A DNA stretch of 64,000 bases from Alphaproteobacteria bacterium (GCA_028281925.1 JANQIX010000012.1:17568-81567); one strand, 5' to 3'; positions 51,965-63,827 are shown, numbered from the stretch's first letter. Translations and numbers: made by a program. The notes: generated from the sequence alone by a model not told the origin.

Positions 51965-52726
51965 GTGTTGAGCACGGTCATCGTCGACGAGCTGTTCGTC
52001 TTCCTGCTCGCATTCACGCGCATCGGTGCGGCCCTCATGGTCTTGCCGGGGTTCGGTGCGGCCACGGTATCGCCTCGCATCCGGCTGTTGCTGTCGTTGA
52101 TGATCACGGCGGTGGTCCTGCCGACGGTTACGCCATCGTTGCCGGCCATGCCGGACTCGGGGCTGGCGCTGGCGGCGCTTCTGGCCGGCGAGGTGGTGGT
52201 CGGCCTGTTCATCGGCTACATCGCCCGGCTCTTGCTGACCGCGCTGGAAGTGGCCGGCACCATAATTGCCTTCAGCTCAAGCCTGGCCAATGCGTCGATC
52301 TTCAATCCCGCCGCGGCAGAACAGTCCACGATCATCGCCACGTTCCTGTTGCTGACCGCGATGCTGCTGATCTTCGTGACCGATCTGCACCATCTGATGC
52401 TGATGGCCATCGTCGGCAGCTATGACGTGTTTCAGCCCGGCGCGGGCCTGCCCGTCGGCGACATGGCCGAAGTGATCGCGCGGCTGGTGGCCCGCAGCTT
52501 CGTGCTCGGCGTCGAACTGGCAGCGCCGTTCATTGTGGTCGCCATGGTCTTCCAGTTCAGCATGGGGCTGATCGCCCGTCTGATGCCGCAGCTCATGATC
52601 TTCTTTATCGCCATACCGGTGCAGATCATGCTGGGCTTCGTTGTCCTGTCGATCACCCTGTCGGCCATCCTGATGGTGTGGCTCGGGACCTACCAGGACG
52701 GTCTCTCCACCTTCATGGCCTTCTGA
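51965..52726 (+). CDS. fliR: Flagellar export gate protein FliR
   Basis: FliR (253 residues), an integral membrane gate component. LFVFLLAFTRIGAALMVLPG, RIRLLLSLMITAVVLPTVTP, ALAALLAGEVVVGLFIGYIA and FSSSLANASIFNPAAAEQST are typical. GTG 51965 is the start, with GGAG seven bases upstream. flhB follows by 20 bp. Confidence 0.95.
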   Translation: MLSTVIVDELFVFLLAFTRIGAALMVLPGFGAATVSPRIRLLLSLMITAVVLPTVTPSLPAMPDSGLALAALLAGEVVVGLFIGYIARLLLTALEVAGTIIAFSSSLANASIFNPAAAEQSTIIATFLLLTAMLLIFVTDLHHLMLMAIVGSYDVFQPGAGLPVGDMAEVIARLVARSFVLGVELAAPFIVVAMVFQFSMGLIARLMPQLMIFFIAIPVQIMLGFVVLSITLSAILMVWLGTYQDGLSTFMAF

Positions 52727-52745
52727 CCGGACGGACAGCCGCGCC

Positions 52746-53828
52746 ATGGCAGAAGATCAAGACGAAAGCCAAAAAACAGAGGAACCGACCGCCCGAAAGC
52801 TCTCGCAGGCGCGCGAGAAGGGACAGGTCGCCCAGTCGCAAGAGGTCAAGCACTTCTTCGTGCTGGTCGGGGCGCTGATGCTGGTTGGCGTGTTCGCGCC
52901 CTTTATCAGCCAGCGCGCGGTGGAGGGGCTGGGTGGCTTCCTCACCAACCTCCATGCCATTCCGACCGATGCCGGAACCTTGCAGGACATGCTGACGGAC
53001 GGCATCGCCACCATCACCATGGTGATGGCGCTGCCGCTGATCGTCTTCATCGTTCTCGCGATCGCGGCGTCTGTCGCTCAGTTCGGCCTTTTGTTCAGCA
53101 CCGAGTCCATCACGCCCAACCTGGAAAAGCTCAGCCCCCTGGGCGGCCTCAAGCGGCTCTTCTCGCTGAAATCTGTCACCGAGCTCTTGAAGGGCATCGT
53201 GAAGATCGGCGCTGTGGCGGCCGTGACCGCGCTGGTGATCATGCCGGAGTTCGATGGGCTCGACACGTTGCCCGGCGCCCATGCCGACGAGTTCATGAGC
53301 CTTGTCTGGAAGCTCTCCCTGCGGATCCTCATTGCGGTGACGGTGCTGATGGCCGTCGTGGCGTTGGCTGACTTCGCCTACCAGAAGCATACCTTCCTGA
53401 AGCAACAGCGCATGACCAAGCAGGAGGTGAAGGACGAGTTCAAGCAGACCGAAGGCGATCCGAAGGTCAAAGGCCGGATCCGCCAGATCCGGATGCAGCG
53501 CGCGCGCAAGCGCATGATGGCCGCAGTGCCGAAGGCGGATGTCGTGGTCACCAACCCGACCCATTTCTCCGTTGCGCTGGAATACAAGCCCGAAAGCATG
53601 ATGGCACCGCGCGTCGTCGCCAAAGGCATGGACCACCTGGCATTGAAGATCCGAGAGGTTGCCGCGGAGCACGACGTGGCGATCGTTGAGAATCCGCCGC
53701 TCGCCAGAGCACTCTATCGAAATGTCGAAGTTGACGAAGATATTCCGGCGGAGCATTACAAGGCGGTCGCCGAGGTGATTTCTTATGTCTTCAAGATGCA
53801 GCATCGCGCCATGCCGAGCGCCCGCTGA
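52746..53828 (+). CDS. flhB: Flagellar export switch protein FlhB
   Basis: FlhB (360 residues) switches export specificity. N-terminal TEEPTARKLSQAREKGQVAQ, four membrane helices, then the cytoplasmic part with the autocleavage motif VTNPTHFSVALEYKPE (Asn-Pro-Thr-His near residue 270) and GIDHLALKIRE-type (here GMDHLALKIREVAAEHDVAI) and AEVISYVFKMQHR sequences. It closes the export gate group, 126 bp before cckA. Confidence 0.96.
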   Translation: MAEDQDESQKTEEPTARKLSQAREKGQVAQSQEVKHFFVLVGALMLVGVFAPFISQRAVEGLGGFLTNLHAIPTDAGTLQDMLTDGIATITMVMALPLIVFIVLAIAASVAQFGLLFSTESITPNLEKLSPLGGLKRLFSLKSVTELLKGIVKIGAVAAVTALVIMPEFDGLDTLPGAHADEFMSLVWKLSLRILIAVTVLMAVVALADFAYQKHTFLKQQRMTKQEVKDEFKQTEGDPKVKGRIRQIRMQRARKRMMAAVPKADVVVTNPTHFSVALEYKPESMMAPRVVAKGMDHLALKIREVAAEHDVAIVENPPLARALYRNVEVDEDIPAEHYKAVAEVISYVFKMQHRAMPSAR

Positions 53829-53954
53829 CCCAGGCTGTTCATCCAGCGCCGCTCGGCCGGCAGAAGAGGCGGCCGCTGTCTGCGCGGCGGTGATGACGAC
53901 CACTGGCGGCCAGCCCCCGGCGGCGTCGGTCCACAGCGTCCGTGGAGATCGCTG

Positions 53955-56465
53955 ATGACGGCATCGACCGAGGCGGCACCGATATCGCGCGCCGAACCTT
54001 CGTCGCCGGCGCGTTTGGGCGTCCTGTCCGTTGCTGCCTGGGTCGGTGCTGGCGCAATGGCCGTGTCTCTGGGCTTCTCACTGCTGGTTGCAGGGGGGCA
54101 GCAGAGTTGGCTGGTGCTGTCAGCAGCCGGCGTCGCGACAGTGGCATTCGCCGGCATCGCAATCGCCTGCCGGTCCGCGGCGGCCTCTTACAGGATGCAG
54201 GCGCGGCTGCTGGCATGCTTCGACAGCAGCCGCGAAGGTCAGCTTGTCGCCGATTTCGATGGTCGGGTGAGCTTCATCAACTCCACCGCATTGAAGCTGC
54301 TGAAGTTTGATCGCATCACCGATCTGCAAGAGATCGAAAAGGCGCTGGTCGGCGACGCCGACGCTGTCGACCGGTTCCGCCGGCTGCGCGTCGCGGTGGC
54401 CCAGGGGTCGGCCTTCACGGTGGAGATCCGTCTGAACCGGGACGGCAGCCATCCAGCCTGGTGGCTGATCTCCGCCAGTCCACTGGTCGGCTGGCCGCGG
54501 CATGCCCAATGGTCGTTCGAAGACATCACGGCGCGCCGCGAGATCGAGCTGGTGCTGCGCGAAGAGCAGCTCAAGCTGGTCGACTTCATGGACCATGCGC
54601 CCGTGGGGTTCTATTCGGTCGACTCCGACGGCCGGTTTCTGTTCGCCAATGCCACACTGGCGGAATGGCTCGGCATTGATGCCCGCGAACTGACCCAGGG
54701 CGGGCATTGCCTACACGATTTCCTGTTGCCTGCGCCGGAAGGTGCGCCGCCCTATGCGTTAACGGACCGCGGCGACGATCTGCCGTCGGTGAACGTGCTC
54801 ATGCGCGCAGGTGAAGGGCAGGTTCTGCAGGCATCCATCGCGCAGATGGTGGTGCGCGGCGACGCCGGAGAGCCGCTGTGGACACGGTCCGTCGTACGTG
54901 ACCTCACGCCCGAAAGGCAGATCCGCGAAGCCTTGCGCGCCTCGGAAGACCGGTTCGAGCGCTTCTTCAAGGATGCTCCGATCGGGGTTGCGCTGCTCAC
55001 ACAGGCGGGTCGGCTGAGCGAGTGGAACCGTGCGTTCCAGGACCTGATCGGCGCGCCGCAGGAGACCCTGGCCGACCTGCCCATCACCGATCTGCTGACC
55101 GACCGTGATCGCGATCGCGTGGCCACGGACCTCGCCGCAGTGATCGACGGTGAGGTTGCCGAAGGGCCGATCGAGGTGACGATGAGGGGCCAGGGAGACC
55201 TTGTCGTTTCGCTCTACGCCAAGCGGCTGGACGGCGCGATGGATGAGCCGCCGAGCCTTCTGTTGCAGGTGATCGACCGCACCACCCAGAAGAACCTGGA
55301 GATCCAATTCTCGCAGAGCCAGAAGATGCAGGCCGTGGGCCAGTTGGCAGGCGGCATTGCGCACGACTTCAACAATCTGCTGACGGCGATGATCGGGTTC
55401 TGCGATCTGCTGCTGCTGCGCCATAAGCCCGGCGACCCGTCCTTCGCCGATATCATGCAGATCAAGCAGAATGCCAACCGGGCGGCCAACCTCGTGCGCC
55501 AGCTGTTGGCGTTCTCACGACAACAGACTTTGCAGCCGCGCGTGCTGAATGTGACCGACGCGCTGTCCGAACTGTCGAACCTGTTGCGTCGCCTGATCGG
55601 CGAGAACATTGAGATGAAGATGACCCATGGCCGCAATCTCGGCCTGGTGCGCGTCGACCAAGGGCAGCTTGAGCAGGTGATCATCAACTTGGCCGTCAAC
55701 GCTCGCGACGCCATGCCCAACGGGGGCAGCGTGGCGGTGACGACGGAAAACGTCACCATAGGCGCGCCGCTCAGGCGCGGATCGGAGGAAGTCCCGCGGG
55801 GCGACTACGTGGCCGTCACCGTGGCGGACACCGGCATCGGCATCCCGCCTGAGAACATCGATCGCATCTTCGACCCGTTCTTTTCGACCAAGGAGGTTGG
55901 CTCGGGCACTGGCCTTGGCCTGTCCACCGTCTACGGCATCGTACGGCAGACCGGCGGGTACATCTTCGTGGACAGTGAGCCCGGCAGGGGCGCGAAGTTC
56001 ATGATCTATCTGCCGCGCTACGAGAAGACGGAGGAAGATGCCGCAGCGGCACCGCCGGAAGCCGTGTCCGCCCGAGACCTGACCGGCGCCGGGCGAATTC
56101 TCCTGGTGGAGGACGAGGACGCGGTGCGGACCTTCAGCTCGCGTGCCCTGCGCAACAAGGGCTATGAGGTGCTGGAGGCCGACAGCGGCGAGTCTGCCCT
56201 TGAGTTGATGACCGCTGACAGCGGCACCATCGATCTGCTGATCACCGATGTGATCATGCCCAACATGGACGGGCCGACGCTGATCGGACATGTCCGCGAA
56301 GAGCATCCGGACATGAAGGTGATCTGTATTTCCGGTTACGCGGAGGATCGGTTTCGCGGGCGCCTGGACGAGGGCAGCGAAACGGTGCACTTCCTGGCCA
56401 AGCCGTTCAGCCTCAAACAGCTTGCGGCCAAGGTGAAGGACGTGTTGCGCGCCACGCCGGACTGA
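53955..56465 (+). CDS. cckA: Cell-cycle hybrid histidine kinase CckA
   Basis: CckA (836 residues) feeds phosphate through ChpT to CtrA and CpdR. Two membrane helices (residues about 24-65, [20 protein letters not shown]) are followed by three PAS-like domains, a DHp domain with His470 in [20 protein letters not shown], and an ATPase domain ([60 protein letters not shown]). The receiver has Asp765 in [14 protein letters not shown]. The kinase core wording is that of Caulobacter CckA. The flhB-cckA adjacency is frequent in Rhodospirillales. Confidence 0.93.
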   Translation: MTASTEAAPISRAEPSSPARLGVLSVAAWVGAGAMAVSLGFSLLVAGGQQSWLVLSAAGVATVAFAGIAIACRSAAASYRMQARLLACFDSSREGQLVADFDGRVSFINSTALKLLKFDRITDLQEIEKALVGDADAVDRFRRLRVAVAQGSAFTVEIRLNRDGSHPAWWLISASPLVGWPRHAQWSFEDITARREIELVLREEQLKLVDFMDHAPVGFYSVDSDGRFLFANATLAEWLGIDARELTQGGHCLHDFLLPAPEGAPPYALTDRGDDLPSVNVLMRAGEGQVLQASIAQMVVRGDAGEPLWTRSVVRDLTPERQIREALRASEDRFERFFKDAPIGVALLTQAGRLSEWNRAFQDLIGAPQETLADLPITDLLTDRDRDRVATDLAAVIDGEVAEGPIEVTMRGQGDLVVSLYAKRLDGAMDEPPSLLLQVIDRTTQKNLEIQFSQSQKMQAVGQLAGGIAHDFNNLLTAMIGFCDLLLLRHKPGDPSFADIMQIKQNANRAANLVRQLLAFSRQQTLQPRVLNVTDALSELSNLLRRLIGENIEMKMTHGRNLGLVRVDQGQLEQVIINLAVNARDAMPNGGSVAVTTENVTIGAPLRRGSEEVPRGDYVAVTVADTGIGIPPENIDRIFDPFFSTKEVGSGTGLGLSTVYGIVRQTGGYIFVDSEPGRGAKFMIYLPRYEKTEEDAAAAPPEAVSARDLTGAGRILLVEDEDAVRTFSSRALRNKGYEVLEADSGESALELMTADSGTIDLLITDVIMPNMDGPTLIGHVREEHPDMKVICISGYAEDRFRGRLDEGSETVHFLAKPFSLKQLAAKVKDVLRATPD

Positions 56466-56569
56466 CCGCCTGCGGCCGGCAGTCGGGACGCCGGCAGTGC
56501 GCGAACAAGTGCCGAACATGCCAGAAAATATGTATGTTTCTCAGCGCATTAATCCCTATTGCCATGAGT

Positions 56570-56584
56570 GAACAAAACAAGTAC
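56570..56584 (+). promoter_or_regulatory. LexA (SOS) box upstream of recA
   Basis: GAACAAAACAAGTAC fits the alphaproteobacterial SOS operator, a direct repeat GAAC-N7-GAAC (equivalently GTTC-N7-GTTC), with one mismatch. It lies 56 bp before the recA start and accounts for SOS control of recA. Confidence 0.75.
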
Positions 56585-56640
56585 GATCTCGCCGTTGAAT
56601 AGGGCGTGCGCCTGTGGGACACAAGAGGGGAGTACTGACC

Positions 56641-57726
<1,086 letters not shown>

Positions 57727-57788
57727 CCAAATCTCAAACGGCGTGATGGCCAGGGCCAAGCCGGCTCGCGCGATCCGGTGATTTGAAG

Positions 57789-57814
57789 GGGCGGGCCGGC
57801 CCTCCGGTCCGCCC
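57789..57814 (+). repeat. Stable GC-rich hairpin between recA and alaS
   Basis: An 11-bp stem (GGGCGGGCCGG with CCGGTCCGCCC, one G-U pair in RNA) and a four-base loop. No T run follows, so it is either a Rho-assisted recA terminator or a leader element of alaS, which starts 203 bp downstream. Confidence 0.45.
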
Positions 57815-58016
57815 AGCCGGCTCTGTGTCGGACCGCCGCATGCGGACGCGGTGGCTGGTTTGGCCGGGCTGTCGGGCGATGCCCAGGAGCGCCGGTGCAT
57901 CGCGGAATCCGGGCAGCCGTCTGGACTTGGCACCCGGCAGAGGGTACAAGCGTGCGCTCCGATCGCGGGGGCACTGCATGGCTTCGTCCGCCCGCGGGGC
58001 AACGAGATTCAGGGCC

Positions 58017-60656
58017 ATGCCCACGACAAACGAGATCCGCAGCGCGTTCCTTGATTTCTTTGCGCGCAATGGGCACGAGCCGGTTGCCTCGGGCCCATTG
58101 GTGCCGCGCAACGATCCCACACTGCTGTTCACGAACGCTGGCATGGTCCAGTTCAAGAACGTGTTCACGGGTGCGGAAACGCGGACCTATTCGCGTGCCG
58201 TTACATCGCAGAAATGCGTCCGGGCCGGCGGCAAGCACAACGATTTGGAGAATGTCGGTTACACCGCGCGGCATCATACCTTCTTTGAGATGCTCGGGAA
58301 TTTCTCGTTTGGCGACTATTTCAAGGAAGGCGCAATCGAGCTGGCCTGGCAACTGGTGACGAAGGACTTCGGCCTCGCCGCCGATCGGCTACTGGTGACG
58401 GTCTACGCTGAAGACGACCAGGCGTTCGACCTTTGGAAGAAGATCGCGGGGTTGCCGGAGAGTCGTATTCTGCGGATTGCCACCTCGGACAACTTCTGGG
58501 CCATGGGAGACACCGGTCCCTGCGGACCCTGTTCGGAGATCTTCTACGATCATGGGCCTGAGATTCCGGGCGGACCGCCCGGCAGCGCGGACGAGGACGG
58601 CGATCGGTTCATTGAGATCTGGAACCTCGTGTTCATGCAGTATGAGCAACGCGGGCCGGGCGACAGGGTCGATCTGCCGAAGCCGTCGATCGACACGGGC
58701 ATGGGCCTGGAACGGCTGACGGCCGTTCTGCAGGGCAAGCACGACAACTACGACATCGACCTGATGCGGACGTTGATCGAGGCGTCGGCCGAGGTGACCA
58801 GTGTAGCGGCCGATGGACCGCACGCCGTGTCGCATCGCGTCATCGCCGACCATCTGCGCTCGTCGTCCTTCCTGATCGCCGACGGTGTGTTGCCGTCCAA
58901 CGAAGGACGCGGCTACGTGCTGCGCCGGATCATGCGCCGCGCGATGCGGCACATCCACATGATCGGCGCGCGCGACCCGGTGATGTGGCGCATGGTTCCG
59001 GCGCTCGTAACACAGATGGGGGCGGCATTTCCCGAGCTGGTGCGGGCGCAACCGCTGATCACAGAGACGCTGAAGCTTGAGGAAACCCGGTTCAAGGCGA
59101 CGTTGGACCGTGGGCTGAAGCGGCTGATGGACGACGTGGACAGGCTGGCGCCGGGTGAGGCTTTGCCGGGGGAGGCCGCGTTTGTCCTCTACGACACCTA
59201 TGGCTTCCCGCTGGACCTCACCCAGGACGTTCTGCGCGGGATCGGGCGGACGGCCGATGAGGACGGGTTCGCCGCGGCGATGGAGCGTCAGAAGGCTGAG
59301 GCACGTCGCAGTTGGGCGGGCTCCGGCGAGGCTGCCACCGATACGCTGTGGTTCGAGCTGCGCGATCGCGTCGGTGCTACGGAGTTTCTCGGTTACGAGA
59401 CGGAGCAGGCAGAGGGCGTCGTGTCGGCTCTCGTCGTTGCCGGCAAAGAGGTTGAGCGCGCGAGCGCAGGCGACGAGGTCACGATCGTCGTGAACCAGAC
59501 ACCGTTTTATGCCGAAAGCGGCGGCCAGATCGGAGACCGGGGCCGGATCCGCGGTCCGGCAGGGGCGGCCGACGTGACCGACGTCCAGAAGCGGGTCGGC
59601 GATCTCTGGCTGCATGTCGGCCGGGTCGGCGAGGGGGCGTTGACGGTCGGCGAGAGCGTGTCGCTGGACGTCGACGGCGAGCGACGCGGCGCCGTTCGTG
59701 CCAACCACTCCGCCACGCATCTGCTGCATGAGGCCCTGCGGCGGGCGCTCGGGGCCCATGTCACGCAGAAGGGCTCGCTGGTCGCCGAGGATCGCCTGCG
59801 TTTCGACATCAGCCAGCCGCGGGCGCTGGAACCAGACGAGATCCGCAATGTCGAGGCGGAGGTGAACCGCCGGATCCGCGGCAATTCGGAGGTCTCGACC
59901 CTGCTGATGACGCCGGAGGAGGCGGTTGAAGCCGGCGCTATGGCCCTGTTCGGCGAGAAGTACGGCGAGACGGTCCGCGTCGTCTCCATGGGGGGGCTGG
60001 AGGGCAACCGCCCCTATTCGATGGAGCTGTGCGGCGGCACCCATGTGCGGCGCACCGGCGATATCGGGACATTCAAGATCATCGGTGAGAGCGCCGTGGC
60101 GGCCGGCGTGCGCCGCATCGAGGCGGTCACCGGGGCTGCTGCGGTGGAGTACGGCGCTGCGCGGGAAACTCTGCTGGAAGAGGCGGCGGCCGTTCTGAAG
60201 ACGGGCGCGGGCGAGCTGCCGCAACGGGTTGCCGCGCTGATGGAAGACCGGCGCCGGCTGGAGCGCGAGATCACGGATCTGCGCCGCAAGCTCGCCAGCG
60301 GCGGTGCGGCGTCGGAGGGGGCAGGGGTCAAGCATGTCGACGGCATATCGTTCGCCGGCCGTGTGTTGGAGGATGTGCCGCCGCGTGAACTGAAGCCCAT
60401 GGTCGACGATCTGAAGCGGCAAATCGGCTCGGGTGTGGTCGCTCTGGTCAGCGTCGCGGAGGGTAAGGCCTCGATCGTCGTCGGCGTGACGGAGGATCTT
60501 GCCGGCCGCATCGACGCCCGTACCTTAGTGCGGGCAGGCGCCGAGACGCTGGGCGGCAAGGGCGGTGGCGGTCGCCCCGACCTCGCCCAGGCGGGCGGGC
60601 CGCTGGGTGATGCGGCCGAAGCAGCCATTGGCGCGGTAGAACGCGCCCTTACCTGA
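58017..60656 (+). CDS. alaS: Alanyl-tRNA synthetase
   Basis: AlaS (879 residues) charges tRNA-Ala. [20 protein letters not shown] and [20 protein letters not shown] mark the start at 58017; the frame is open for 78 codons more but without family similarity. Class II motifs follow, then the editing domain with HxxxH in [18 protein letters not shown] and [19 protein letters not shown], and the C-Ala domain ending [20 protein letters not shown]. Length is normal. Confidence 0.97.
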   Translation: MPTTNEIRSAFLDFFARNGHEPVASGPLVPRNDPTLLFTNAGMVQFKNVFTGAETRTYSRAVTSQKCVRAGGKHNDLENVGYTARHHTFFEMLGNFSFGDYFKEGAIELAWQLVTKDFGLAADRLLVTVYAEDDQAFDLWKKIAGLPESRILRIATSDNFWAMGDTGPCGPCSEIFYDHGPEIPGGPPGSADEDGDRFIEIWNLVFMQYEQRGPGDRVDLPKPSIDTGMGLERLTAVLQGKHDNYDIDLMRTLIEASAEVTSVAADGPHAVSHRVIADHLRSSSFLIADGVLPSNEGRGYVLRRIMRRAMRHIHMIGARDPVMWRMVPALVTQMGAAFPELVRAQPLITETLKLEETRFKATLDRGLKRLMDDVDRLAPGEALPGEAAFVLYDTYGFPLDLTQDVLRGIGRTADEDGFAAAMERQKAEARRSWAGSGEAATDTLWFELRDRVGATEFLGYETEQAEGVVSALVVAGKEVERASAGDEVTIVVNQTPFYAESGGQIGDRGRIRGPAGAADVTDVQKRVGDLWLHVGRVGEGALTVGESVSLDVDGERRGAVRANHSATHLLHEALRRALGAHVTQKGSLVAEDRLRFDISQPRALEPDEIRNVEAEVNRRIRGNSEVSTLLMTPEEAVEAGAMALFGEKYGETVRVVSMGGLEGNRPYSMELCGGTHVRRTGDIGTFKIIGESAVAAGVRRIEAVTGAAAVEYGAARETLLEEAAAVLKTGAGELPQRVAALMEDRRRLEREITDLRRKLASGGAASEGAGVKHVDGISFAGRVLEDVPPRELKPMVDDLKRQIGSGVVALVSVAEGKASIVVGVTEDLAGRIDARTLVRAGAETLGGKGGGGRPDLAQAGGPLGDAAEAAIGAVERALT

Positions 60657-60679
60657 CGCAACGATGGGGGCAACCAGGC

Positions 60680-61531
60680 ATGGCCGCGCGTTTCGAAGGC
60701 ACGGCGGGCTATATCGCCACGGAAGATCTGCGGGTCGCGGTCAACGCGGCGATAACGCTGGAACGCCCGCTGCTGATCAAGGGTGAACCGGGCACCGGCA
60801 AGACCATCCTGGCGCATGAGGTGGCAGCGGCCGTGGGGGCGCCGCTGATCGAATGGCACATCAAGTCCACGACCAAGGCGCAGCAGGGTCTCTACGAATA
60901 CGATGCCGTGGCGCGGTTGCGCGACAGCCAGTTGGGCGACCCGCGCGTGCACGACATCGCCAACTACATCGCCCGCGGTAAGCTGTGGGAGGCGTTCACC
61001 GCGCCGAACCGCCCGGTGCTGCTGATCGATGAAATCGACAAGGCCGACATCGAGTTTCCGAACGACCTGCTGCTCGAACTCGATCGTATGGAATTCCATG
61101 TCTATGAGACGCAGGAGCGGGTGCAGGCGCTGCATCGCCCTATCGTCATCATCACCTCGAACAATGAGAAAGAGCTGCCGGACGCCTTTCTTCGGCGCTG
61201 CTTCTTCCACTACATCCGGTTTCCCGATGCCGACACGATGGCCGCGATCGTCGAAGTTCATTTCCCCGGCCTGAAGGGTGGGCTGTTGAGCGAGGCCCTG
61301 GGCCTGTTCTACGAGGTGCGCGACGTTCCCGGCATCAAGAAGCGGCCCTCGACATCTGAGCTGCTGGATTGGATCAAGCTACTGCTGGCCGAAGACGTTT
61401 CGGCGGAAACGCTCAGGGCCCGCGACCCCAAAAAAGTCATACCTCCCCTGCATGGTGCCCTCTTGAAGAACGAGCAGGACGTGCACTTGTTCGAGAGGCT
61501 GGCGTTCATGCATCGGCGCGCGAGCCGCTGA
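60680..61531 (+). CDS. MoxR-family AAA+ ATPase
   Basis: A 283-residue AAA+ protein. Walker A LLIKGEPGTGKTILAHEVAA, Walker B RPVLLIDEIDKADIEFPNDL, sensor 1 PIVIITSNNEKELPDAFLRR. MoxR ATPases act as chaperones with a VWA partner; here the VWA gene follows 15 bp downstream. The pair matches the CoxD/CoxE type. It starts 23 bp after alaS. The client protein is unknown. Confidence 0.9.
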   Translation: MAARFEGTAGYIATEDLRVAVNAAITLERPLLIKGEPGTGKTILAHEVAAAVGAPLIEWHIKSTTKAQQGLYEYDAVARLRDSQLGDPRVHDIANYIARGKLWEAFTAPNRPVLLIDEIDKADIEFPNDLLLELDRMEFHVYETQERVQALHRPIVIITSNNEKELPDAFLRRCFFHYIRFPDADTMAAIVEVHFPGLKGGLLSEALGLFYEVRDVPGIKKRPSTSELLDWIKLLLAEDVSAETLRARDPKKVIPPLHGALLKNEQDVHLFERLAFMHRRASR

Positions 61532-61546
61532 GTGGGGTGACGGGAT

Positions 61547-62731
61547 ATGTTCCCCAGCCTGTTTCTGGGCCTGCGCGCGGCGAAGCTGCCCGTGTCGCTG
61601 AAGGAATACCTGACGCTGATGGATGCCATGGACCGTCGTGTCGCTTCGTGCAGCGTCGACGACTTCTACTACCTGTCACGCGCATGCCTGGTGAAGGACG
61701 AACGCAATCTCGACAAATTCGACCGTGTCTTTGCTGCCGTGTTCAAGGGGCTGGAGCCGGAGGCCGATGCCGGCGAGCTGGCGGTCGACATCCCGGAAGA
61801 GTGGTTGCGCCGGCAGGCCGAGCTGTACCTCACGGAAGAGGAAAAGCAGCAGATCGAGGCGATGGGCGGTTGGGACAAGCTGATGGAGACCCTACGCCAA
61901 CGGCTTGAGGAACAGCGGGGCCGCCATCAGGGCGGCAACAAATGGATTGGTACGTCGGGCACGTCGCCTTACGGCGCCTATGGCTACAACCCGGAAGGCG
62001 TGCGCATCGGCCAGGACGAGTCGAGGCATAGATGGGCCGTAAAGGTCTGGGATCGCCGGGAATTCCGCAACCTGGACGACACGGTTGAACTGGGCACACG
62101 GAACATAAAGGTCGCTCTTCGGCGGTTGCGAAAGTTTGCGCGTGAAGGGGCGGCCAACGAACTGGACCTGCCGGGAACGATCGGCGCAACCGCGCGACAG
62201 GCTGGACATCTCGACATCCGCATGCGGCCGGAACGCCATAACGCCGTTAAGGTGCTCTTGTTCCTTGACGTCGGCGGGTCGATGGACATGTACGTCCGGA
62301 CGATGGAGGAGCTGTTTTCGGCGGCGCGCAGCGAATTCAAGCACCTTGAATACTTCTACTTCCACAACTGCCCCTACGAGGGCGTGTGGCGCGACAATCG
62401 CCGCCGCTTCGACGAGCGGATTTCCACATGGGACGTGCTGCGCACCTTTCCGCACGACTACCGCGCGATCTTTGTCGGTGACGCCGCAATGAGCCCGTAT
62501 GAGCTGGCGGTTCCGGGCGGAAGTGTCGAGCACTGGAACGAAGAGGCCGGCGAGGTGTGGATGACCCGCATCACCGACACCTATCCCAAAGCGGTGTGGT
62601 TGAACCCGACGCCTGAGGCGCATTGGCAGTACTACAGCTCAATACCGATGATCCGGCAGATCATGGGCGGTCGGATGTTCGGCCTGACCCTTGAGGGGCT
62701 GGACGCAGCCATGCGGGAACTCAGCCGTTAG
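61547..62731 (+). CDS. VWA domain protein, CoxE-like, partner of MoxR
   Basis: A 394-residue protein. The N-terminal half is helical (FLGLRAAKLPVSLKEYLTLM); the C-terminal VWA domain has a MIDAS-like LLFLDVGGSMDMYVRTMEEL, where the first Ser of DxSxS is Gly, and a second segment RAIFVGDAAMSPYELAVPGG. The Gly variant is, from memory, normal in this CoxE-like subgroup. It forms an operon with the MoxR ATPase. Confidence 0.88.
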   Translation: MFPSLFLGLRAAKLPVSLKEYLTLMDAMDRRVASCSVDDFYYLSRACLVKDERNLDKFDRVFAAVFKGLEPEADAGELAVDIPEEWLRRQAELYLTEEEKQQIEAMGGWDKLMETLRQRLEEQRGRHQGGNKWIGTSGTSPYGAYGYNPEGVRIGQDESRHRWAVKVWDRREFRNLDDTVELGTRNIKVALRRLRKFAREGAANELDLPGTIGATARQAGHLDIRMRPERHNAVKVLLFLDVGGSMDMYVRTMEELFSAARSEFKHLEYFYFHNCPYEGVWRDNRRRFDERISTWDVLRTFPHDYRAIFVGDAAMSPYELAVPGGSVEHWNEEAGEVWMTRITDTYPKAVWLNPTPEAHWQYYSSIPMIRQIMGGRMFGLTLEGLDAAMRELSR

Positions 62732-62767
62732 TACTGACCGCACAGGGTCGACAGAGGAGGAACTGAG

Positions 62768-63091
62768 ATGAAGAAGCAAGCAGCCATTGCCATGACGGCC
62801 ATGATGGCCCTTTCGATACCGGGGGTGGTCTTCGCCCAACAGGCGATCGATGGGGTGCCGGTGGATCAGATCGGCGATTCCAATCCGCGCGCCGGCGAAG
62901 CCACCAATCAGGATCTTGGGGAAATGCCGATCAGCGATCTGCTGAACGCCTTGTCGGCGCGCGGCTACGCCCGGTATGACCGGATCGAACGGATCGGCCA
63001 AGTCTACCGCGTCAGTGCCATGACCACGGATTTCCGTGAGGTAGTGGTCGAGATCGACACTGTGCAGGGCACGATCCGCGAGATCCAGTGA
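62768..63091 (+). CDS. Small exported protein, PepSY-like
   Basis: A 107-residue protein with a signal peptide (MKKQAAIAMTAMMALSIPGV, cleaved after VFA) and a C-terminal half that reads like a PepSY fold: LLNALSARGYARYDRIERIG, VYRVSAMTTDFREVVVEIDT. Such small periplasmic proteins are often inhibitors or sensors. GAGGAGG lies before the ATG. No partner is evident. Confidence 0.65.
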   Translation: MKKQAAIAMTAMMALSIPGVVFAQQAIDGVPVDQIGDSNPRAGEATNQDLGEMPISDLLNALSARGYARYDRIERIGQVYRVSAMTTDFREVVVEIDTVQGTIREIQ

Positions 63092-63157
63092 GGCCCGCAC
63101 GCCTGCCGGCGACCGGAGCCCCCATATCGCTTGGCGTTCCGGTCGCAATTGGCGGAC

Positions 63158-63166
63158 TTATCCACA
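63158..63166 (+). promoter_or_regulatory. Perfect DnaA box upstream of gcrA
   Basis: TTATCCACA is the exact consensus DnaA box, 178 bp before the gcrA start. In Caulobacter, DnaA activates gcrA transcription at the swarmer-to-stalked transition. Confidence 0.65.
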
Positions 63167-63169
63167 GCT

Positions 63170-63207
63170 GACTCCGGAGTTTTCGGGCGGTTCCATCCAC
63201 AGGATTC
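63170..63207. promoter_or_regulatory. Two GANTC (CcrM) sites upstream of gcrA
   Basis: GACTC at 63170-63174 and GATTC at 63203-63207 are two CcrM methylation targets within 38 bp, right next to the DnaA box. GANTC sites in promoters make transcription respond to replication-fork passage, and GcrA itself prefers methylated GANTC. Confidence 0.55.
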
Positions 63208-63343
63208 AGCGCCGTGGATGATCGAAAGGCTACCTGTCGGTTCGAGGATGTTGTATGGTGATGGGCATGCGAGCACGAAATATGGCATGCGTCATGATTT
63301 GGACGCACCATTTACAGGATTGTGTCATTAAGGAGGTGTCGCG

Positions 63344-63730
63344 ATGACGTGGACGGATGAGCGAGTGTCGCTTTTGCGTCAGCTTTGGGGCAACGGCAAG
63401 AGCGCCAGCGAAATTGCCCAAATTTTAGGCGATGAGATCACTCGCAACGCCGTCATCGGCAAGGCGCATCGGCTGGGTCTTTCGGGCCGGCCGTCGCCGA
63501 TCCGCAAGAAGCCAGCCGCCGAAGCGGAGGTTGCGTCGGGCGCGACGATCCTCAGCCTGACGGATCGCATGTGCAAATGGCCGATCGGCGATCCGCGCGA
63601 ACCAGGCTTCCATTTCTGCGGCCGGCCATCTGTCGCTGGCCTGCCTTATTGTCAGGAACATGCCGCACTGGCCTATCAGTCGCCCAACGCCAAGCGGCGT
63701 GAAGGGGACGCCGCGGCCGGAGTTGCGTAA
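63344..63730 (+). CDS. gcrA: Cell-cycle regulator GcrA
   Basis: GcrA (128 residues) binds sigma-70 RNA polymerase and methylated GANTC to activate S-phase genes. MTWTDERVSLLRQLWGNGKS and ASEIAQILGDEITRNAVIGK form the DNA-binding helix-turn-helix, followed by AHRLGLSGRPSPIRKKP; the C-terminal part is CKWPIGDPREPGFHFCGRPS and LPYCQEHAALAYQ, the sigma-binding domain. A strong AAGGAGGTGTCGCG ribosome-binding site precedes the ATG. Confidence 0.95.
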   Translation: MTWTDERVSLLRQLWGNGKSASEIAQILGDEITRNAVIGKAHRLGLSGRPSPIRKKPAAEAEVASGATILSLTDRMCKWPIGDPREPGFHFCGRPSVAGLPYCQEHAALAYQSPNAKRREGDAAAGVA

Positions 63731-63765
63731 GGCAGCGCCTGTCAAGACTTGCGGCGCGGTTCACG

Positions 63766-63794
63766 TTGACAACCGAAGTGCGTCCGACTAAATA
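63766..63794 (+). promoter_or_regulatory. Sigma-70 type promoter for rpmJ
   Basis: TTGACA and TAAATA are separated by exactly 17 bases. The -35 is perfect and the -10 weaker. Transcription would start near 63801 and lead into rpmJ. Confidence 0.55.
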
Positions 63795-63801
63795 CGAGAG
63801 C

Positions 63802-63827
63802 GCGCGGGCTGCTGGCCCGCGCATTTT
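63802..63827 (+). terminator. Hairpin plus T tract between gcrA and rpmJ
   Basis: GCGCGGGC and GCCCGCGC form a perfect 8-bp stem with a five-base loop, followed by ATTTT. It may end gcrA transcription. As it lies right at the predicted start of the rpmJ transcript, a leader hairpin is the alternative. Confidence 0.6.

Noticed and set aside
57783..58016. Long N-terminal extension of AlaS
   Set aside because: The 78 extra residues are Arg/Gly-rich without family similarity and cover the recA-alaS hairpin; the [11 protein letters not shown] start fits the family.
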